Below are positions 8,081-17,787 of a stretch of 64,000 bases of DNA, in pieces. The notes beneath the pieces are model-generated. The model saw only the letters and a program-made list of their open reading frames with translations, ran no database searches and had not been told where the DNA came from. The DNA comes from Pectobacterium sp. A5351 (GTDB taxonomy: Bacteria; Pseudomonadota; Gammaproteobacteria; Enterobacterales; Enterobacteriaceae), in contig NZ_CP116477.1 of assembly GCF_028335745.1 (NCBI RefSeq), positions 3,472,001-3,536,000 of the forward strand. Reading direction: 5' to 3'. Position 1 is the first letter of the stretch. Each line of letters starts with the position of its first letter. The position numbers and the translations under genes are program-made.

Positions 8081-9508
8081 ATGCACTATCAACAGCAAAA
8101 ACACTTCCCGGCGGGTTTTCTGTGGGGAGCCTCAACGTCGGCTTATCAGGTTGAAGGGGGGTGGCAAGCCGAGGGAAAAAGCCCGTCGATCATTGATAAA
8201 TGCCAGCACCCTGAGCATACCGCCGACTTCACCGTGGCCAGCGATCACTATCATCGCTTTAAAGAAGACGTGCAGCTGTTTGCGGAACTGGGATTAAAGG
8301 CTTATCGCTTCTCTATCGCCTGGACGCGTATTCTTCCCGACGGCACGGGCGCCATCAATCCGCTGGGCATCACGTTTTACAACAGCCTGATTGATGAGCT
8401 GAATGCGCACGGTATCGAACCGGTCGTCACGCTCTACCATTTTGATTTGCCTTATTGCCTGGAAGCCCAGGGCGGCTGGCAGAATCGCGCCACGATTGAC
8501 GCTTTTGTTCACTACGCCCGCACGCTGTTTACCCATTTCGGCGACAAGGTGAAATACTGGCTGACGATTAACGAGCAGAACACCATGATTCTGCACCCCG
8601 GTGCGATTGGCCTGCCGGAAGGCGGTGTTTTACCGTCTAAAAAGGCGCTGTATCAGCAGAATCACCACATGATGCTGGCGCAGGCGCAGGTGATGGCGCT
8701 GTGCCACGAACTCGCGCCCAATGGCCTGATTGGTCCGGCAATCAATACCACCTCAATGTATCAGGCCACCAGCAAGCCGGAAGATGCCATCGCCGCGCAC
8801 AACTGGGAAACGCTGCGCTGCTGGAGCTTTCTGGATGTTGCAGTGCACGGTCGCTACAACGCGCTGGCCTGGCGCTATCTGGAAGATCGTGGTCTGGCAC
8901 CGGAAACATTGCCCGGCGATGACGACATCCTGCAATCGGGAAAACCCGACTACGTGGCGATTAACTACTACTCCACCGCCACCATTGCCGCCAGCAAAGG
9001 CGATGCATCGGATATCAGCGCCCGTGCGGGCGATCAGCAAATCATGCTGGGCGAACCCGGCGTTTACCGCGCAGCAGACAATCCGCACGTGGATAAAACG
9101 CCTTACGGCTGGGTGATCGACCCCGTTGGCTTGCGCTTAACGCTGCGGAAAACCTACGAACGCTATCATCTGCCGATCCTGATTACGGAGAATGGCATGG
9201 GTGCGCCAGATAAACTTGAGGCCGACGGCACGATCGACGATCAATACCGCATCGATTTTATTGCCCGCCATATTGAACAGATGCAGCTCGCCATCAGCGA
9301 TGGCGTTGATCTTATTGGCTATTGCCCGTGGTCGGCGATCGATGTGGTCAGCACGCATCAGGGCTACGGTAAACGCTACGGATTTATTTATGTGAACCGC
9401 GACGAGTTCGATCTGAAAGATCTACGCCGTATCAAAAAGAAAAGTTTTTACTGGTATCAGAGCGTCATAGCATCAAATGGCGCACGGCTATTTCCTGGAG
9501 CGTCCTAA
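8081..9508 (+). CDS. 6-phospho-beta-glucosidase, glycoside hydrolase family 1
   Basis: 475 residues, typical for GH1 phospho-glycosidases (BglA/BglB/AscB type). The N-terminal signature FPAGFLWGASTSAYQVEGG is present. The acid/base glutamate is Glu165 in TINEQN and the nucleophile is Glu370 in ITENGMG. The enzyme hydrolyses the 6-phosphorylated beta-glucoside delivered by BglF, in the cytoplasm. The start at 8081 is preferred over an in-frame ATG at 8036, which lies inside the intergenic hairpin. The operon position after bglF supports the phospho-substrate preference. Confidence 0.92.
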   Translation: MHYQQQKHFPAGFLWGASTSAYQVEGGWQAEGKSPSIIDKCQHPEHTADFTVASDHYHRFKEDVQLFAELGLKAYRFSIAWTRILPDGTGAINPLGITFYNSLIDELNAHGIEPVVTLYHFDLPYCLEAQGGWQNRATIDAFVHYARTLFTHFGDKVKYWLTINEQNTMILHPGAIGLPEGGVLPSKKALYQQNHHMMLAQAQVMALCHELAPNGLIGPAINTTSMYQATSKPEDAIAAHNWETLRCWSFLDVAVHGRYNALAWRYLEDRGLAPETLPGDDDILQSGKPDYVAINYYSTATIAASKGDASDISARAGDQQIMLGEPGVYRAADNPHVDKTPYGWVIDPVGLRLTLRKTYERYHLPILITENGMGAPDKLEADGTIDDQYRIDFIARHIEQMQLAISDGVDLIGYCPWSAIDVVSTHQGYGKRYGFIYVNRDEFDLKDLRRIKKKSFYWYQSVIASNGARLFPGAS

Positions 9509-9563
9509 TACTGACGCCCCAGTACACTCTGTTAAAACAGGGATAAGCTCACTCTGAATCACT

Positions 9564-9593
9564 CATGTTGCGGGAAAACGCCCCCGCAACATG
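9564..9593 (+). terminator. Perfect hairpin upstream of bglG
   Basis: An 11-bp perfect stem, CATGTTGCGGG with CCCGCAACATG, has an 8-base loop. The following sequence is purine-rich (AAAGAGAAG) rather than a T-run, so a classical terminator is doubtful. Its 3' arm contains an ATG (9591) in frame with bglG, so the hairpin would mask that potential start. Confidence 0.45.
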
Positions 9594-9653
9594 AAAGAGA
9601 AGAAATGGGTTATTATTTTACTGACGCTCCCACTGATATCACTCAAGAAACGC

Positions 9654-10526
9654 ATGATGGCTGAACCGATAAAAGCAATAAAAATACTGAACAATAGCCT
9701 GGTGTTATCTTCTGATGCAGATAACAACGAAATCATTGTCATGGGGAAAGGGATCGGTTTTAACAGCAAAACCGGAGATATTCTCGATCCGACCAAAATT
9801 GAGAAGACCTTTATTCTCAAGGATGGCACATCGCCTCGCGAATTTGCCCGTTTGATTGAACACGTCGGGGAAGAATATGTTCACATCGTGAATAAGATTA
9901 TTGACGATGCGAATCGACAACTTCAGGGACGCCTGAGTGAACAGGTCTTTTTTACGCTGATTGATCATATCAGTTTTGCCATTGAGCGTTATCGCAAAGG
10001 CATCAGCATACAAAATCGTCTGCTTTATGAAGTAAAACGGTTTTATCCGCAGGAGTTTGCGATTGCCTCACGGGCGCTCAGCGACATTAACCGACAACTG
10101 AATCTGGAATTACCCGAAGAAGAAGCAGGCAATATCGCCTTCCATTTGGTCAACGCCCAAACTGACGTCCAGAATATGGAGAACACGCTCCAGTCGGTCA
10201 AAATGCTGAAAGATATCTTTAATATCATTCAGTACAACTTCCATATCGTGATTGATAAAGAGTCCATTAACTACTCTCGCTTCCTGACGCATATGCAATT
10301 CTTCATTCAGCGTCTGTTAGAAAATAGCCTGATTCATTCCAATGATGACTTTATTTTTGAACAGGTCACCAAAGAGTATCCTGATGCGTACAAATGTAGC
10401 CGACTGATCAAAGACTATATTCACAACTTGCTCAACATCGACATCTCTAACGATGAAATGTTGTACCTGATTATTCATATCGTCCGCATCACCCCGGAAC
10501 AGGAAAGCGCTCCCAACAAGCGATAG
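9654..10526 (+). CDS. bglG: BglG/LicT-family transcriptional antiterminator
   Basis: 290 residues from the ATG at 9654 (ATG at 9657 is equally possible). The N-terminal RNA-binding CAT domain begins AIKILNNSLVL and contains IIVMGKGIGF. Two PTS regulation domains follow, with conserved histidines in LIEHVGEEYVH, LIDHISFAI, LTHMQFFIQ and LIIHIVRI. BglG-type dimers bind the RAT in the operon leader when the substrate is present and let transcription pass the terminator; phosphorylation by BglF blocks this. It is the third gene of the operon, after the glucosidase. An upstream in-frame ATG at 9591 would add about 21 non-family residues and lies within a hairpin, so it was not used. Confidence 0.92.
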   Translation: MMAEPIKAIKILNNSLVLSSDADNNEIIVMGKGIGFNSKTGDILDPTKIEKTFILKDGTSPREFARLIEHVGEEYVHIVNKIIDDANRQLQGRLSEQVFFTLIDHISFAIERYRKGISIQNRLLYEVKRFYPQEFAIASRALSDINRQLNLELPEEEAGNIAFHLVNAQTDVQNMENTLQSVKMLKDIFNIIQYNFHIVIDKESINYSRFLTHMQFFIQRLLENSLIHSNDDFIFEQVTKEYPDAYKCSRLIKDYIHNLLNIDISNDEMLYLIIHIVRITPEQESAPNKR

Positions 10527-10533
10527 ATTGAGA

Positions 10534-10551
10534 AGCGGCTTTCATGCCGCT
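10534..10551 (+). terminator. Candidate terminator after bglG
   Basis: AGCGGC and GCCGCT form a short stem around TTTCAT, eight bases after the bglG stop, followed by ACTGTTCCTCGTT. The T-tract is weak, so this is tentative. The rest of the 277-bp gap to the next gene shows no gene. Confidence 0.4.
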
Positions 10552-10803
10552 ACTGTTCCTCGTTCTGATGACCTCACAAGTACAATACGCGCAAGACCCC
10601 ACGCACCAGAACCCATCCCTGATAGCCCATCCGGACAGAATGCCCCAGTGGTCGCCCCGTGTCTCTTGATGCTTAAACGAGTGGCATGATGCGGGTGACA
10701 CGGCGATTACTGAAGGTTTCATCGCATTTTTGGTTACCGGGCATGTTCAATCAATAAGGCATTGGCTACTATCAGCCCATAGGCAAATGATGGAAAATTT
10801 TTT

Positions 10804-11835
10804 GTGGCAACGATTACAGACATTGCTCGAAAAGCCGGAGTGGCCGCCTCAACGGTTTCTCGCGTACTTAATAACGATCCCAGCCTGTCCATAACCAAAG
10901 AAAAGCGCCAACTCATTAAGAACATTGCTCATGAGTTGGCCTATTTATCACCGACACAACGTAAGCAGCAGAAAAAACGGTTAGAGAATTCGCTGGTTGT
11001 ACGTTCTCATTTCAAAAGGGATAACGACAATGTATTAAATCTCGCTGTCGTCCATTTTCTTACGCCCTCAGAAGAACTCAACGACCCTTATTTCACCGCA
11101 ATGCGCATTGGCATTGAAAACCGCTGCCACCATTTTAATATTTCGTTACGCAATCTATTCACCACAAATTTATCTTCCAACAGCCATACTTTAGCCCAGG
11201 CGCAGGCGATTATTTGCGTAGGTCACTTTAGCGAAAGCGATATCGCCTTAATCTATTCATTAAATAAAAACCTGATTTTCATCGACTCCGCCCCCCTCGA
11301 TAAAAAATGTGACGCCGTGCTCTTTGATCGGGAAGCAGCAGCACGCGAAGTATTACATTACATTGTTAAGAGCGGCGCTCAGCGTCCCGCATTTATCGGG
11401 AATAATGAAAGCCGGCTGCATGTATTCCAAGAGATAACCCAAAAATACGGCATCTACCACGAATCGCGATGCAAGGTCAGCCAGCTATTCTGTATTGAGT
11501 CCGGCTATCAGGCGATGAATGAGTTGCTGCAACAAAAAGCGTGGCCGGATGTCGTGTTCGCCGCAACAGACATTATCGCTATCGGCGTGTACCGTGCGAT
11601 TCAAGAGAAAGGCATTGCCATCCCTAAGCAAATAAAAGTGATCGGGATGAATGATATCCCCACGGCACAGCATCTGAATCCCAGTCTGACCACCATGCGG
11701 CTTTACCCGACTGAAATGGGCGAAGCCGCCGTCGATCTGTTTTTAGAGCTGGTAGCGGGACGCTATTATAAAAAACACGTACAGGTTGGTTATGAGATGG
11801 TCTGGCGCGAAAGCTTCACACTCGGCACGACGTAA
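10804..11835 (+). CDS. LacI/GalR-family repressor (EbgR-like)
   Basis: 343 residues starting at a GTG (10804); no ATG starts the conserved N-terminus. The helix-turn-helix TITDIARKAGVAASTVSRVLN is at residues 3-23, followed by the hinge and a periplasmic-binding-protein-like sugar domain. The overall pattern resembles EbgR, for example the NDPYFTAMRIGIE segment and the C-terminal NDIPTAQHLNPSLTTMRL. Such proteins repress sugar-use operons until an inducer binds. It points toward, and converges with, the galactanase gene at 11914-13437, so regulation of the minus-strand ABC transporter and galactanase operon is plausible (inference). Confidence 0.85.
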   Translation: MATITDIARKAGVAASTVSRVLNNDPSLSITKEKRQLIKNIAHELAYLSPTQRKQQKKRLENSLVVRSHFKRDNDNVLNLAVVHFLTPSEELNDPYFTAMRIGIENRCHHFNISLRNLFTTNLSSNSHTLAQAQAIICVGHFSESDIALIYSLNKNLIFIDSAPLDKKCDAVLFDREAAAREVLHYIVKSGAQRPAFIGNNESRLHVFQEITQKYGIYHESRCKVSQLFCIESGYQAMNELLQQKAWPDVVFAATDIIAIGVYRAIQEKGIAIPKQIKVIGMNDIPTAQHLNPSLTTMRLYPTEMGEAAVDLFLELVAGRYYKKHVQVGYEMVWRESFTLGTT

Positions 11836-11913
11836 CGTTGTCCTTTTATCATATGCCCCTTCTGCCGTTACTGATAAGGTGGCCACGTAATAGCACTACG
11901 CGGCCAGACAGCA

Positions 11914-13437
11914 TCAATTAGCGGTTATTTTCCACAGCTGATTCCATCCGCCGTTATCATTCCATTGAATGCCGGATGCCCCATTCTCTGTCGAGCGACT
12001 ACTGATATCCAAAAGCTTTCCGCTATTTCTATTCAGGATTTTATAATAGCCATCACCCGCATCTAAAATCAGCCATTGCTGGCTAAAATGGCCAGTGTTA
12101 TACATTTGGATAATTTTCGCCCCGTCGTCATTGGCACTGGCGGCAATATCTATGTATTTTCCACTATTAACGTTCACCAGATTAAAATAACCATTACCCA
12201 CCGCGTTAAAATAAAAGCGCTGGCTGTCCCAGTTACCATCGCTGTATTGCTCAAGCAATGCGCTATCTTCATGCGAACCGCCCACGACATTGAGCGATTT
12301 ACCACTATGCCGATTAGCGATCTTATAACGTGTTCCGCTGATAAAATTGATTTGCGATTCGGCAAATGCGTCCAGTGCCCGGGTAAATTGCAATACATTG
12401 TTTGAAACGCGCGTCGTCGCACCTAATGCATAGCCATCCGGCAACACACTGGCATTACCCGCAGGTTCCCAATAAAAAACCCCAATGCCTTTATTTCCCG
12501 GCACCGCTTTAACAAGGTTAATGGTATCCCTAATCGTCCAGTAGCTGTCTGTCGGGTTAGTTTCCAAACCGCCGACTTCAACGACCATGACTTCCTTACC
12601 ATACCGGCTCGCCATATCGTTGAGGTTGCTAGCCAGTGCACCAGTGAGCTCCCAATAATTTTTCCCCTCCCAATAGGGGTAGAATGAAAAGCCAATCACA
12701 TCGGTTTTCCCACCGTGCGTGGTGAGGAAATTGTCAAAAAACCAGCGAGCGTTTGAATTATTATCTCCATGCGCCAAGTGGCTGATCACCTTAGAGGAAG
12801 GGCTGACCGCTTTCACCGCATCATAGCCCGCATTCAGTAGCTGCGTTAAGTTGGCAAACCGACTGGTACTGCCTTCCGGTAGTAAAATTCCCGGGTTCAT
12901 TTCGTTGCCGACCTGCACCCATTCAGGCGTCACGCCTGCGGATATCAACGCACTCATCACCTCATGCGTGTGGTTATAAACGGCTGTCGTTAACTGGCTA
13001 AGATTGTAGTTCACCCACGCTGCCGGCTTGATTTGATGACCAGGATCCGCGAAAACATCGCTGTAGTGAAAATCCACCATGACGCGCATGCCCATCGCTT
13101 TGGCACGCTGTGCGGCATTCACCACGCGGGTTTTATCCGTATAGCCGAGCAGCGTCCAGGTCGTATTATCTTTATGCCATAGCGCACTGGGATCGGGGTT
13201 AACAAAAATACGCAACCGCACAGCGTTTATGCCGTGATCGCGCAAGATCTGTAATACATCACGCTGCGTTCCGGTATCGTCACGCCAGGTGACTCCCCGA
13301 TCTTCCAATTGTTTTACCCAGCCAATATCTGCGCCATAAGCAAACGGCTGCGCCGCCTTAGCCAGACTGGTCGCCATAAACCCGATAAACAGCATTAACA
13401 GTACAGAGATCATTCCTGAATAATTATTCTTTTTCAT
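11914..13437 (-). CDS. Secreted endo-beta-1,4-galactanase (GH53) with ricin-type lectin domain
   Basis: 507 residues. An N-terminal signal peptide (KK then a hydrophobic stretch ending near AKAAQP) directs secretion. Residues about 30-355 are a GH53 domain: FAYGADIGWVKQLEDRG, VRLRIFVNP, the catalytic VGNEMNPG and the VVEVGG nucleophile strand. Residues about 365-507 form a beta-trefoil of the ricin-B/CBM13 type with three repeats, each ending in a QxW-like element (SQRF, SQQW, NQLW). GH53 enzymes cut beta-1,4-galactan side chains of pectin; the lectin domain probably anchors the enzyme to wall polysaccharide. An AAGGAG site precedes the ATG. It is the last gene of the minus-strand operon with the sugar ABC transporter. 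Confidence 0.93.
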   Translation of the reverse strand: MKKNNYSGMISVLLMLFIGFMATSLAKAAQPFAYGADIGWVKQLEDRGVTWRDDTGTQRDVLQILRDHGINAVRLRIFVNPDPSALWHKDNTTWTLLGYTDKTRVVNAAQRAKAMGMRVMVDFHYSDVFADPGHQIKPAAWVNYNLSQLTTAVYNHTHEVMSALISAGVTPEWVQVGNEMNPGILLPEGSTSRFANLTQLLNAGYDAVKAVSPSSKVISHLAHGDNNSNARWFFDNFLTTHGGKTDVIGFSFYPYWEGKNYWELTGALASNLNDMASRYGKEVMVVEVGGLETNPTDSYWTIRDTINLVKAVPGNKGIGVFYWEPAGNASVLPDGYALGATTRVSNNVLQFTRALDAFAESQINFISGTRYKIANRHSGKSLNVVGGSHEDSALLEQYSDGNWDSQRFYFNAVGNGYFNLVNVNSGKYIDIAASANDDGAKIIQMYNTGHFSQQWLILDAGDGYYKILNRNSGKLLDISSRSTENGASGIQWNDNGGWNQLWKITAN

Positions 13438-13510
13438 TCATTTCTCCTTGAGGTAACACGCTTAAATGGTATTTATGACATAAATACCCAGGTACAGATT
13501 CAAGAATAGC

Positions 13511-13571
13511 GTGCGAGATTTATAGAAATAAATCTCACATAAGAGGCCAAGCAGCCAATATTAATGGCTGC
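13511..13571 (-). promoter_or_regulatory. Two hairpins between the ABC ATPase gene and the galactanase gene
   Basis: The 203-bp gap holds two stems: GAGATTTAT/ATAAATCTC at 13515-13536 and GCAGCCA/TGGCTGC at 13551-13571. No strong T-run follows either on the minus strand. They may attenuate read-through or mark a separate 5' leader for the galactanase. Confidence 0.4.
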
Positions 13572-13640
13572 CTAGCTAATTTCCTGAGTTTTTCACTTAT
13601 TCTGCATGGCGTTATTCTCACCATGATAGACATTTATTTT

Positions 13641-14726
13641 TTAATTAATTCGTTTTCCGTTTTCATCAAAAAAATGCAGATTTTCACTACGACATGTCAG
13701 CGGAATCGTTGAGTAAGGCGCAATACTGTTATCCCCCGACAAATGCACCTTGAAATGACTCACACCAGAGTAAGCACCAAAAATATACGTCGCATTACCC
13801 AGCCTTTCAGTAACCTCACTATTGATCGACAAGCTGACATCCCCGCCATTCGGGTCAATGCTCAGGTGTTCAGGGCGAATGCCCACGGTAATTTTCTGGT
13901 CGGTGTGCAATCCGTGGTTAGCGAGATTAACGGAAAGTGTATTGAGCTGATTAATCAAGATACTCACGTTATTCCCTTCAACTTGTAGCACTTCACCGGG
14001 TAGAAAATTCATATTCGGCGAACCGATAAAACCGGCAACAAAAAGATTCTCCGGCTTATGGTATAGTTCCATCGGTGTGCCAACCTGCTCAATATATCCT
14101 TTGTTTAACACCACGATTTTATCCGCCAGCGTCATTGCTTCCACCTGATCGTGCGTCACATATATCATGGTATTACGCATTTCCTGGTGCAACCGGGCAA
14201 TCTGCAAACGCATTTCCACACGTAATTCGGCGTCGAGGTTCGATAGAGGCTCATCGAATAAGAACACTTTAGGGTCGCGTACAATGGCCCGTCCAATCGC
14301 AACGCGCTGGCGTTGGCCACCAGACAGTTGTTTCGGTGTACGATCCAATAATCCTTCTAGCTGAAGCGTCATCGCCGCCTTTCGCACCATTTTTTCGACT
14401 TCGGCTTTGGGGTGTCCATTCATTCTTAACCCAAATCCCATGTTTTCAGCCACGGTCATATGCGGGTACAGCGCATAGGATTGAAAAACCATCGCAATCC
14501 CTCGCTCTGCGGGATCAAAATGGTTAACTAAACGGTTATCAATATGAATTTCGCCATCCGTGATCTCTTCCAGCCCAGCGATCATTCTCAGCAACGTCGA
14601 TTTACCGCATCCCGATGGGCCAACGAATACCACAAACTCGCCAGAATTAATTTCAAGATTGATACGATGGATCGTCTCCGTCTTATCGTAACGTTTCACT
14701 ATATTTTTTAGTAAAATATCAGCCAT
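13641..14726 (-). CDS. CUT1 sugar ABC transporter ATP-binding protein (MalK/UgpC type)
   Basis: 361 residues. Walker A is GPSGCGKST (36-44), the ABC signature is [15 protein letters not shown], and Walker B is [15 protein letters not shown]. The H-loop is in [10 protein letters not shown]-terminal TOBE/regulatory domain (about 240-361) is characteristic of MalK-like subunits. The protein powers uptake of an oligosaccharide through the two membrane proteins encoded just upstream (14763-16464). Given the downstream galactanase, galacto-oligosaccharides are the likely cargo (inference from context). Confidence 0.93.
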   Translation of the reverse strand: MADILLKNIVKRYDKTETIHRINLEINSGEFVVFVGPSGCGKSTLLRMIAGLEEITDGEIHIDNRLVNHFDPAERGIAMVFQSYALYPHMTVAENMGFGLRMNGHPKAEVEKMVRKAAMTLQLEGLLDRTPKQLSGGQRQRVAIGRAIVRDPKVFLFDEPLSNLDAELRVEMRLQIARLHQEMRNTMIYVTHDQVEAMTLADKIVVLNKGYIEQVGTPMELYHKPENLFVAGFIGSPNMNFLPGEVLQVEGNNVSILINQLNTLSVNLANHGLHTDQKITVGIRPEHLSIDPNGGDVSLSINSEVTERLGNATYIFGAYSGVSHFKVHLSGDNSIAPYSTIPLTCRSENLHFFDENGKRIN

Positions 14727-14762
14727 GTGAACCTCAAACGTTAATTTTCCATTGAGAGCGTA

Positions 14763-15575
14763 TTACTTTACCGCTCCCGTCATGCTGGCGATAAATTGCT
14801 TCTGCATGGCAAAGAAGATAAGTAAACTGGGAAGTGTAGAAATAACCGTTCCAACCATAATCAATCCGAAGTCTGGAGAATAAGCAGAAGCAAAACTCGA
14901 TAGCACCAGATTAATCGTTTTTAATTCATTAGATTGAAGGACAATAAGCGGCCAGAGAAAGGCATTCCATGACGTCATGAAAACAATAATAAAAGCAGCG
15001 GAATAACTGGCACGCATAATCGGCACGTAGACGTACAGGAAAATTTTCCACTCAGCGACGCTTTCCACCCGCGCAGCATCGATCAACTCTCTCGGAAACG
15101 TTTTAGTACACTGCCTAAAGTAGAAAATAATAAATGCCCCGGCAACGGTCGGCATGATCACAGCAAAATGCGTATCCAGTAACCCCGCCTTACCAAACAT
15201 GGTGAAGAGCGGGATCATTAACGCCGCGAACGGGATCATCATCGTCGTTAATAGCGCCACATAGACACGTTCACGATTCTTGCTGGCATAAATTTCAAAC
15301 GCATAGCCTGCGATAGAGCACACGACAAGCGTTGACACCGTACTGATCAACGCAATTTTTGACGTGTTCCAGAATACCAGCGCCAGATCCACCTGACTCG
15401 TCAGGTTGGTAAAATTGACCAGTAATTGATCGCCAAACGTGAATTTCCCCATGTTGATTTGGCTGGTGCTATTCGTGCTCGATACCACCATCCAATAGAA
15501 AGGAAAAAGCGAAAAAATGCTCATCAACACGAGAAAAATATGCATGAGTAGGCTGTTAACTTTACTTTTTCTCAT
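14763..15575 (-). CDS. CUT1 sugar ABC transporter permease (MalG type)
   Basis: 270 residues with six predicted membrane segments and the EAA loop ELIDAARVESVAEWKIFLYVYVPIM that docks on the ATPase. It starts one base after the stop of the partner permease, so the two are translationally coupled. It resembles LacG/MalG-type proteins and forms the heterodimeric channel with the 15577-16464 product. Confidence 0.92.
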   Translation of the reverse strand: MRKSKVNSLLMHIFLVLMSIFSLFPFYWMVVSSTNSTSQINMGKFTFGDQLLVNFTNLTSQVDLALVFWNTSKIALISTVSTLVVCSIAGYAFEIYASKNRERVYVALLTTMMIPFAALMIPLFTMFGKAGLLDTHFAVIMPTVAGAFIIFYFRQCTKTFPRELIDAARVESVAEWKIFLYVYVPIMRASYSAAFIIVFMTSWNAFLWPLIVLQSNELKTINLVLSSFASAYSPDFGLIMVGTVISTLPSLLIFFAMQKQFIASMTGAVK

Positions 15576-15576
15576 C

Positions 15577-16464
15577 TCATCCCTTCCGTGCTGCTTTAAA
15601 CTGAATCAGTGCCAATATTGCTGAAAAAACAACAATGACGTAGGAAACCGTTGCCGCATAGCCAAAATTAGGCACAAACTTGAATGACAGGTTATAAATA
15701 TAAAGCGATAACGTCAGCGTCGCATTTGCCGGGCCGCCATTCGTAATATTCATCGCTTCATCAAACAACTGTAATGTACCAATGGTTGATGTCACGCTGG
15801 TAAAAAGAATAACTGGTTTCAGTAAGGGGATCGTAATGAAGAAAAATTGCTTAATTGGGCTGACGCCATCAACCCGGGCGGCCTCATAAATCGACTTATC
15901 AATATTCTGCATCGCGGAAAGATAGAATATCATGTTATATCCCGTCCAACGCCATGTAATGGCAATAATGATGGTCACCTTCGCCCAGAAAGGATCGGAT
16001 AGCCACGGAATCGGATCGTCAATAACATGAATAAACAGTAAGAATGAATTAATCACGCCATCCAGTTCGAACATACTCTTGAAAAGAATTGAGTAGGCCA
16101 CCAGTGAGGTCACACAGGGCAAAAAGATCGCTATCCTAAACCACTGGCGATATTTAAGCTGAGAAGAGTTCAAACAAGAAGAAATCGCCAATGATAATAA
16201 AATCATAATCGGCACCTGGATTACCAGAAAGGTCAGCGTATTCCAAAGCGCCGTTTTGAACATAGGATCATTGAATAAACGAATGATATTTCCCAGGCCA
16301 ACAAATTGAGTCACCACACCACGGCCAGACTGAAAAGAGAGCCAAAGTGATTTGAAAATAGGGTATATCGTCATTAAGGCAATTAACCCAACAGCGGTGG
16401 CGACAAAAGCCCAGCCGTTGATGTTATAAAGCCTATTCATTTTAGGTTTATACATCATTATCAC
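15577..16464 (-). CDS. CUT1 sugar ABC transporter permease (MalF/LacF type)
   Basis: 295 residues from the first ATG; later in-frame ATGs near codons 3, 4 and 9 are also possible. Six membrane segments are visible, with the first after the short cytoplasmic N-terminus and the EAA loop SIYEAARVDGVSPIKQFFFITIPLL near the C-terminus. It has no large MalF-type periplasmic insert. It is the second gene of the minus-strand operon, 57 bp after the binding protein. Confidence 0.92.
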   Translation of the reverse strand: MIMMYKPKMNRLYNINGWAFVATAVGLIALMTIYPIFKSLWLSFQSGRGVVTQFVGLGNIIRLFNDPMFKTALWNTLTFLVIQVPIMILLSLAISSCLNSSQLKYRQWFRIAIFLPCVTSLVAYSILFKSMFELDGVINSFLLFIHVIDDPIPWLSDPFWAKVTIIIAITWRWTGYNMIFYLSAMQNIDKSIYEAARVDGVSPIKQFFFITIPLLKPVILFTSVTSTIGTLQLFDEAMNITNGGPANATLTLSLYIYNLSFKFVPNFGYAATVSYVIVVFSAILALIQFKAARKG

Positions 16465-16521
16465 ACCATCGATTTCCGGAGAGAAACGCTTGAGGGCTTC
16501 CCGCCCTCAAGCTCACACTCG

Positions 16522-17787
16522 CTACTGCATAATCTGATTTTTTAATGTCCTTTCGGCGCGTTTTAACACGTCATCGACAGCATCGCCTTTCAGTAATGCA
16601 GGTATTTCAGCAGCAATGGCGTTATCAACTTCCTGAGTATACATACCGTAGGAAACCTGTGGGATTTCCGTCACCCATTTAGAAAAATCAGCGAACACGG
16701 GTTGCCCGCCAAAGAACGGATCCTGTACCGCGTAAGCAGGGCCGGAAGTGGCTGGCAGGAAGGTGGCGAGCGCCCCACGATCGACCAAAAGGGTTTGATA
16801 CATATTGCTATCCGCCGCGAAGGTTTTCTGCAAAAATTCAATCGCCTGTTTTGTGTTTTTGCCACCTTTTAAGACATACCAGCTCGATCCCCCCTGATTG
16901 GAGGCATGGACCGCGTTGTCGAGGTTCAACCGTGGGATCGGCGCGACACGCCATTTTCCTTTTTGATCTGCGGCGCTTTTAATTGAACCAATCACCCATA
17001 CACCCGAAACCACACTCGCCGATTTTCCGGCATTAAAACTCCCCACGAAACTCGACCAGCCCGAAATAGGACGTGCAATTTTTGCGTCATTAATCGCTTT
17101 AATGGTTTTTAATGTTTCTTTCAGTGCATTATTTTTGGTGAGATTGAGTTGCCCTTGATTATCAAAGAACCATTCTCCACCAGACTGCATCATGATATGA
17201 GGAAGAACCACATCGTTCATATCGTAGGTCAGCATATCAACGCCGGTTTTTGCTTTTACCTGTTTACCGATCTCAATATATTTATCCCAAGTAATATTCA
17301 CCATATCGCTCTCTTTATATCCGGCAGCTTCCAGATAATCGAGTCGATAGAACATTCCCGCTACGCCGGAATCAAAAGGAACACCGTATACCTTATTCCC
17401 TACCGTCATCACTTTCGTTTTATACGGTGCAAACTGGCTATAATCGATAGCGTCCTGCAATGGGATAAACGAATCAGGATAAGCCTGAAGGTATTTCTGA
17501 GCATTATAATCTTCAATAAGCACAATATCGGGAAGCGAGTTTTTAACCCCTGAAGCCAACATGGTATTTAATTTCTGCTCAATATCTTCTTTACCTGAGT
17601 CGATCACTTTCAGACTAAAACTGGGATCGGCTTTTTTATATATCGACGATGCCTCATGCATTGCCGCGACATTGAAGTTAGGATCCCAGGCCCACACGGT
17701 GACTTCAGCAGCCAGGCTATGACTCGATAAACCCAGTGTGAGGAATGAAACTGCAAATAGGGTAGATACTTTGTTATTGATCTTCAT
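16522..17787 (-). CDS. CUT1 sugar ABC transporter substrate-binding protein
   Basis: 421 residues. A signal peptide (about 1-26, hydrophobic core then SLAAEV) sends it to the periplasm. The mature part is a cluster-1 extracellular solute-binding protein similar to LacE/UgpB types: VTVWAWDPNF at the start and KVYGVPFDSGVAGMFYRLDYL in the middle. It is the first gene of the binding protein-permease-permease-ATPase-galactanase operon. The likely ligand is an oligosaccharide released by the galactanase (inference). A CRP-like site lies about 90 bp upstream. Confidence 0.92.
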   Translation of the reverse strand: MKINNKVSTLFAVSFLTLGLSSHSLAAEVTVWAWDPNFNVAAMHEASSIYKKADPSFSLKVIDSGKEDIEQKLNTMLASGVKNSLPDIVLIEDYNAQKYLQAYPDSFIPLQDAIDYSQFAPYKTKVMTVGNKVYGVPFDSGVAGMFYRLDYLEAAGYKESDMVNITWDKYIEIGKQVKAKTGVDMLTYDMNDVVLPHIMMQSGGEWFFDNQGQLNLTKNNALKETLKTIKAINDAKIARPISGWSSFVGSFNAGKSASVVSGVWVIGSIKSAADQKGKWRVAPIPRLNLDNAVHASNQGGSSWYVLKGGKNTKQAIEFLQKTFAADSNMYQTLLVDRGALATFLPATSGPAYAVQDPFFGGQPVFADFSKWVTEIPQVSYGMYTQEVDNAIAAEIPALLKGDAVDDVLKRAERTLKNQIMQ

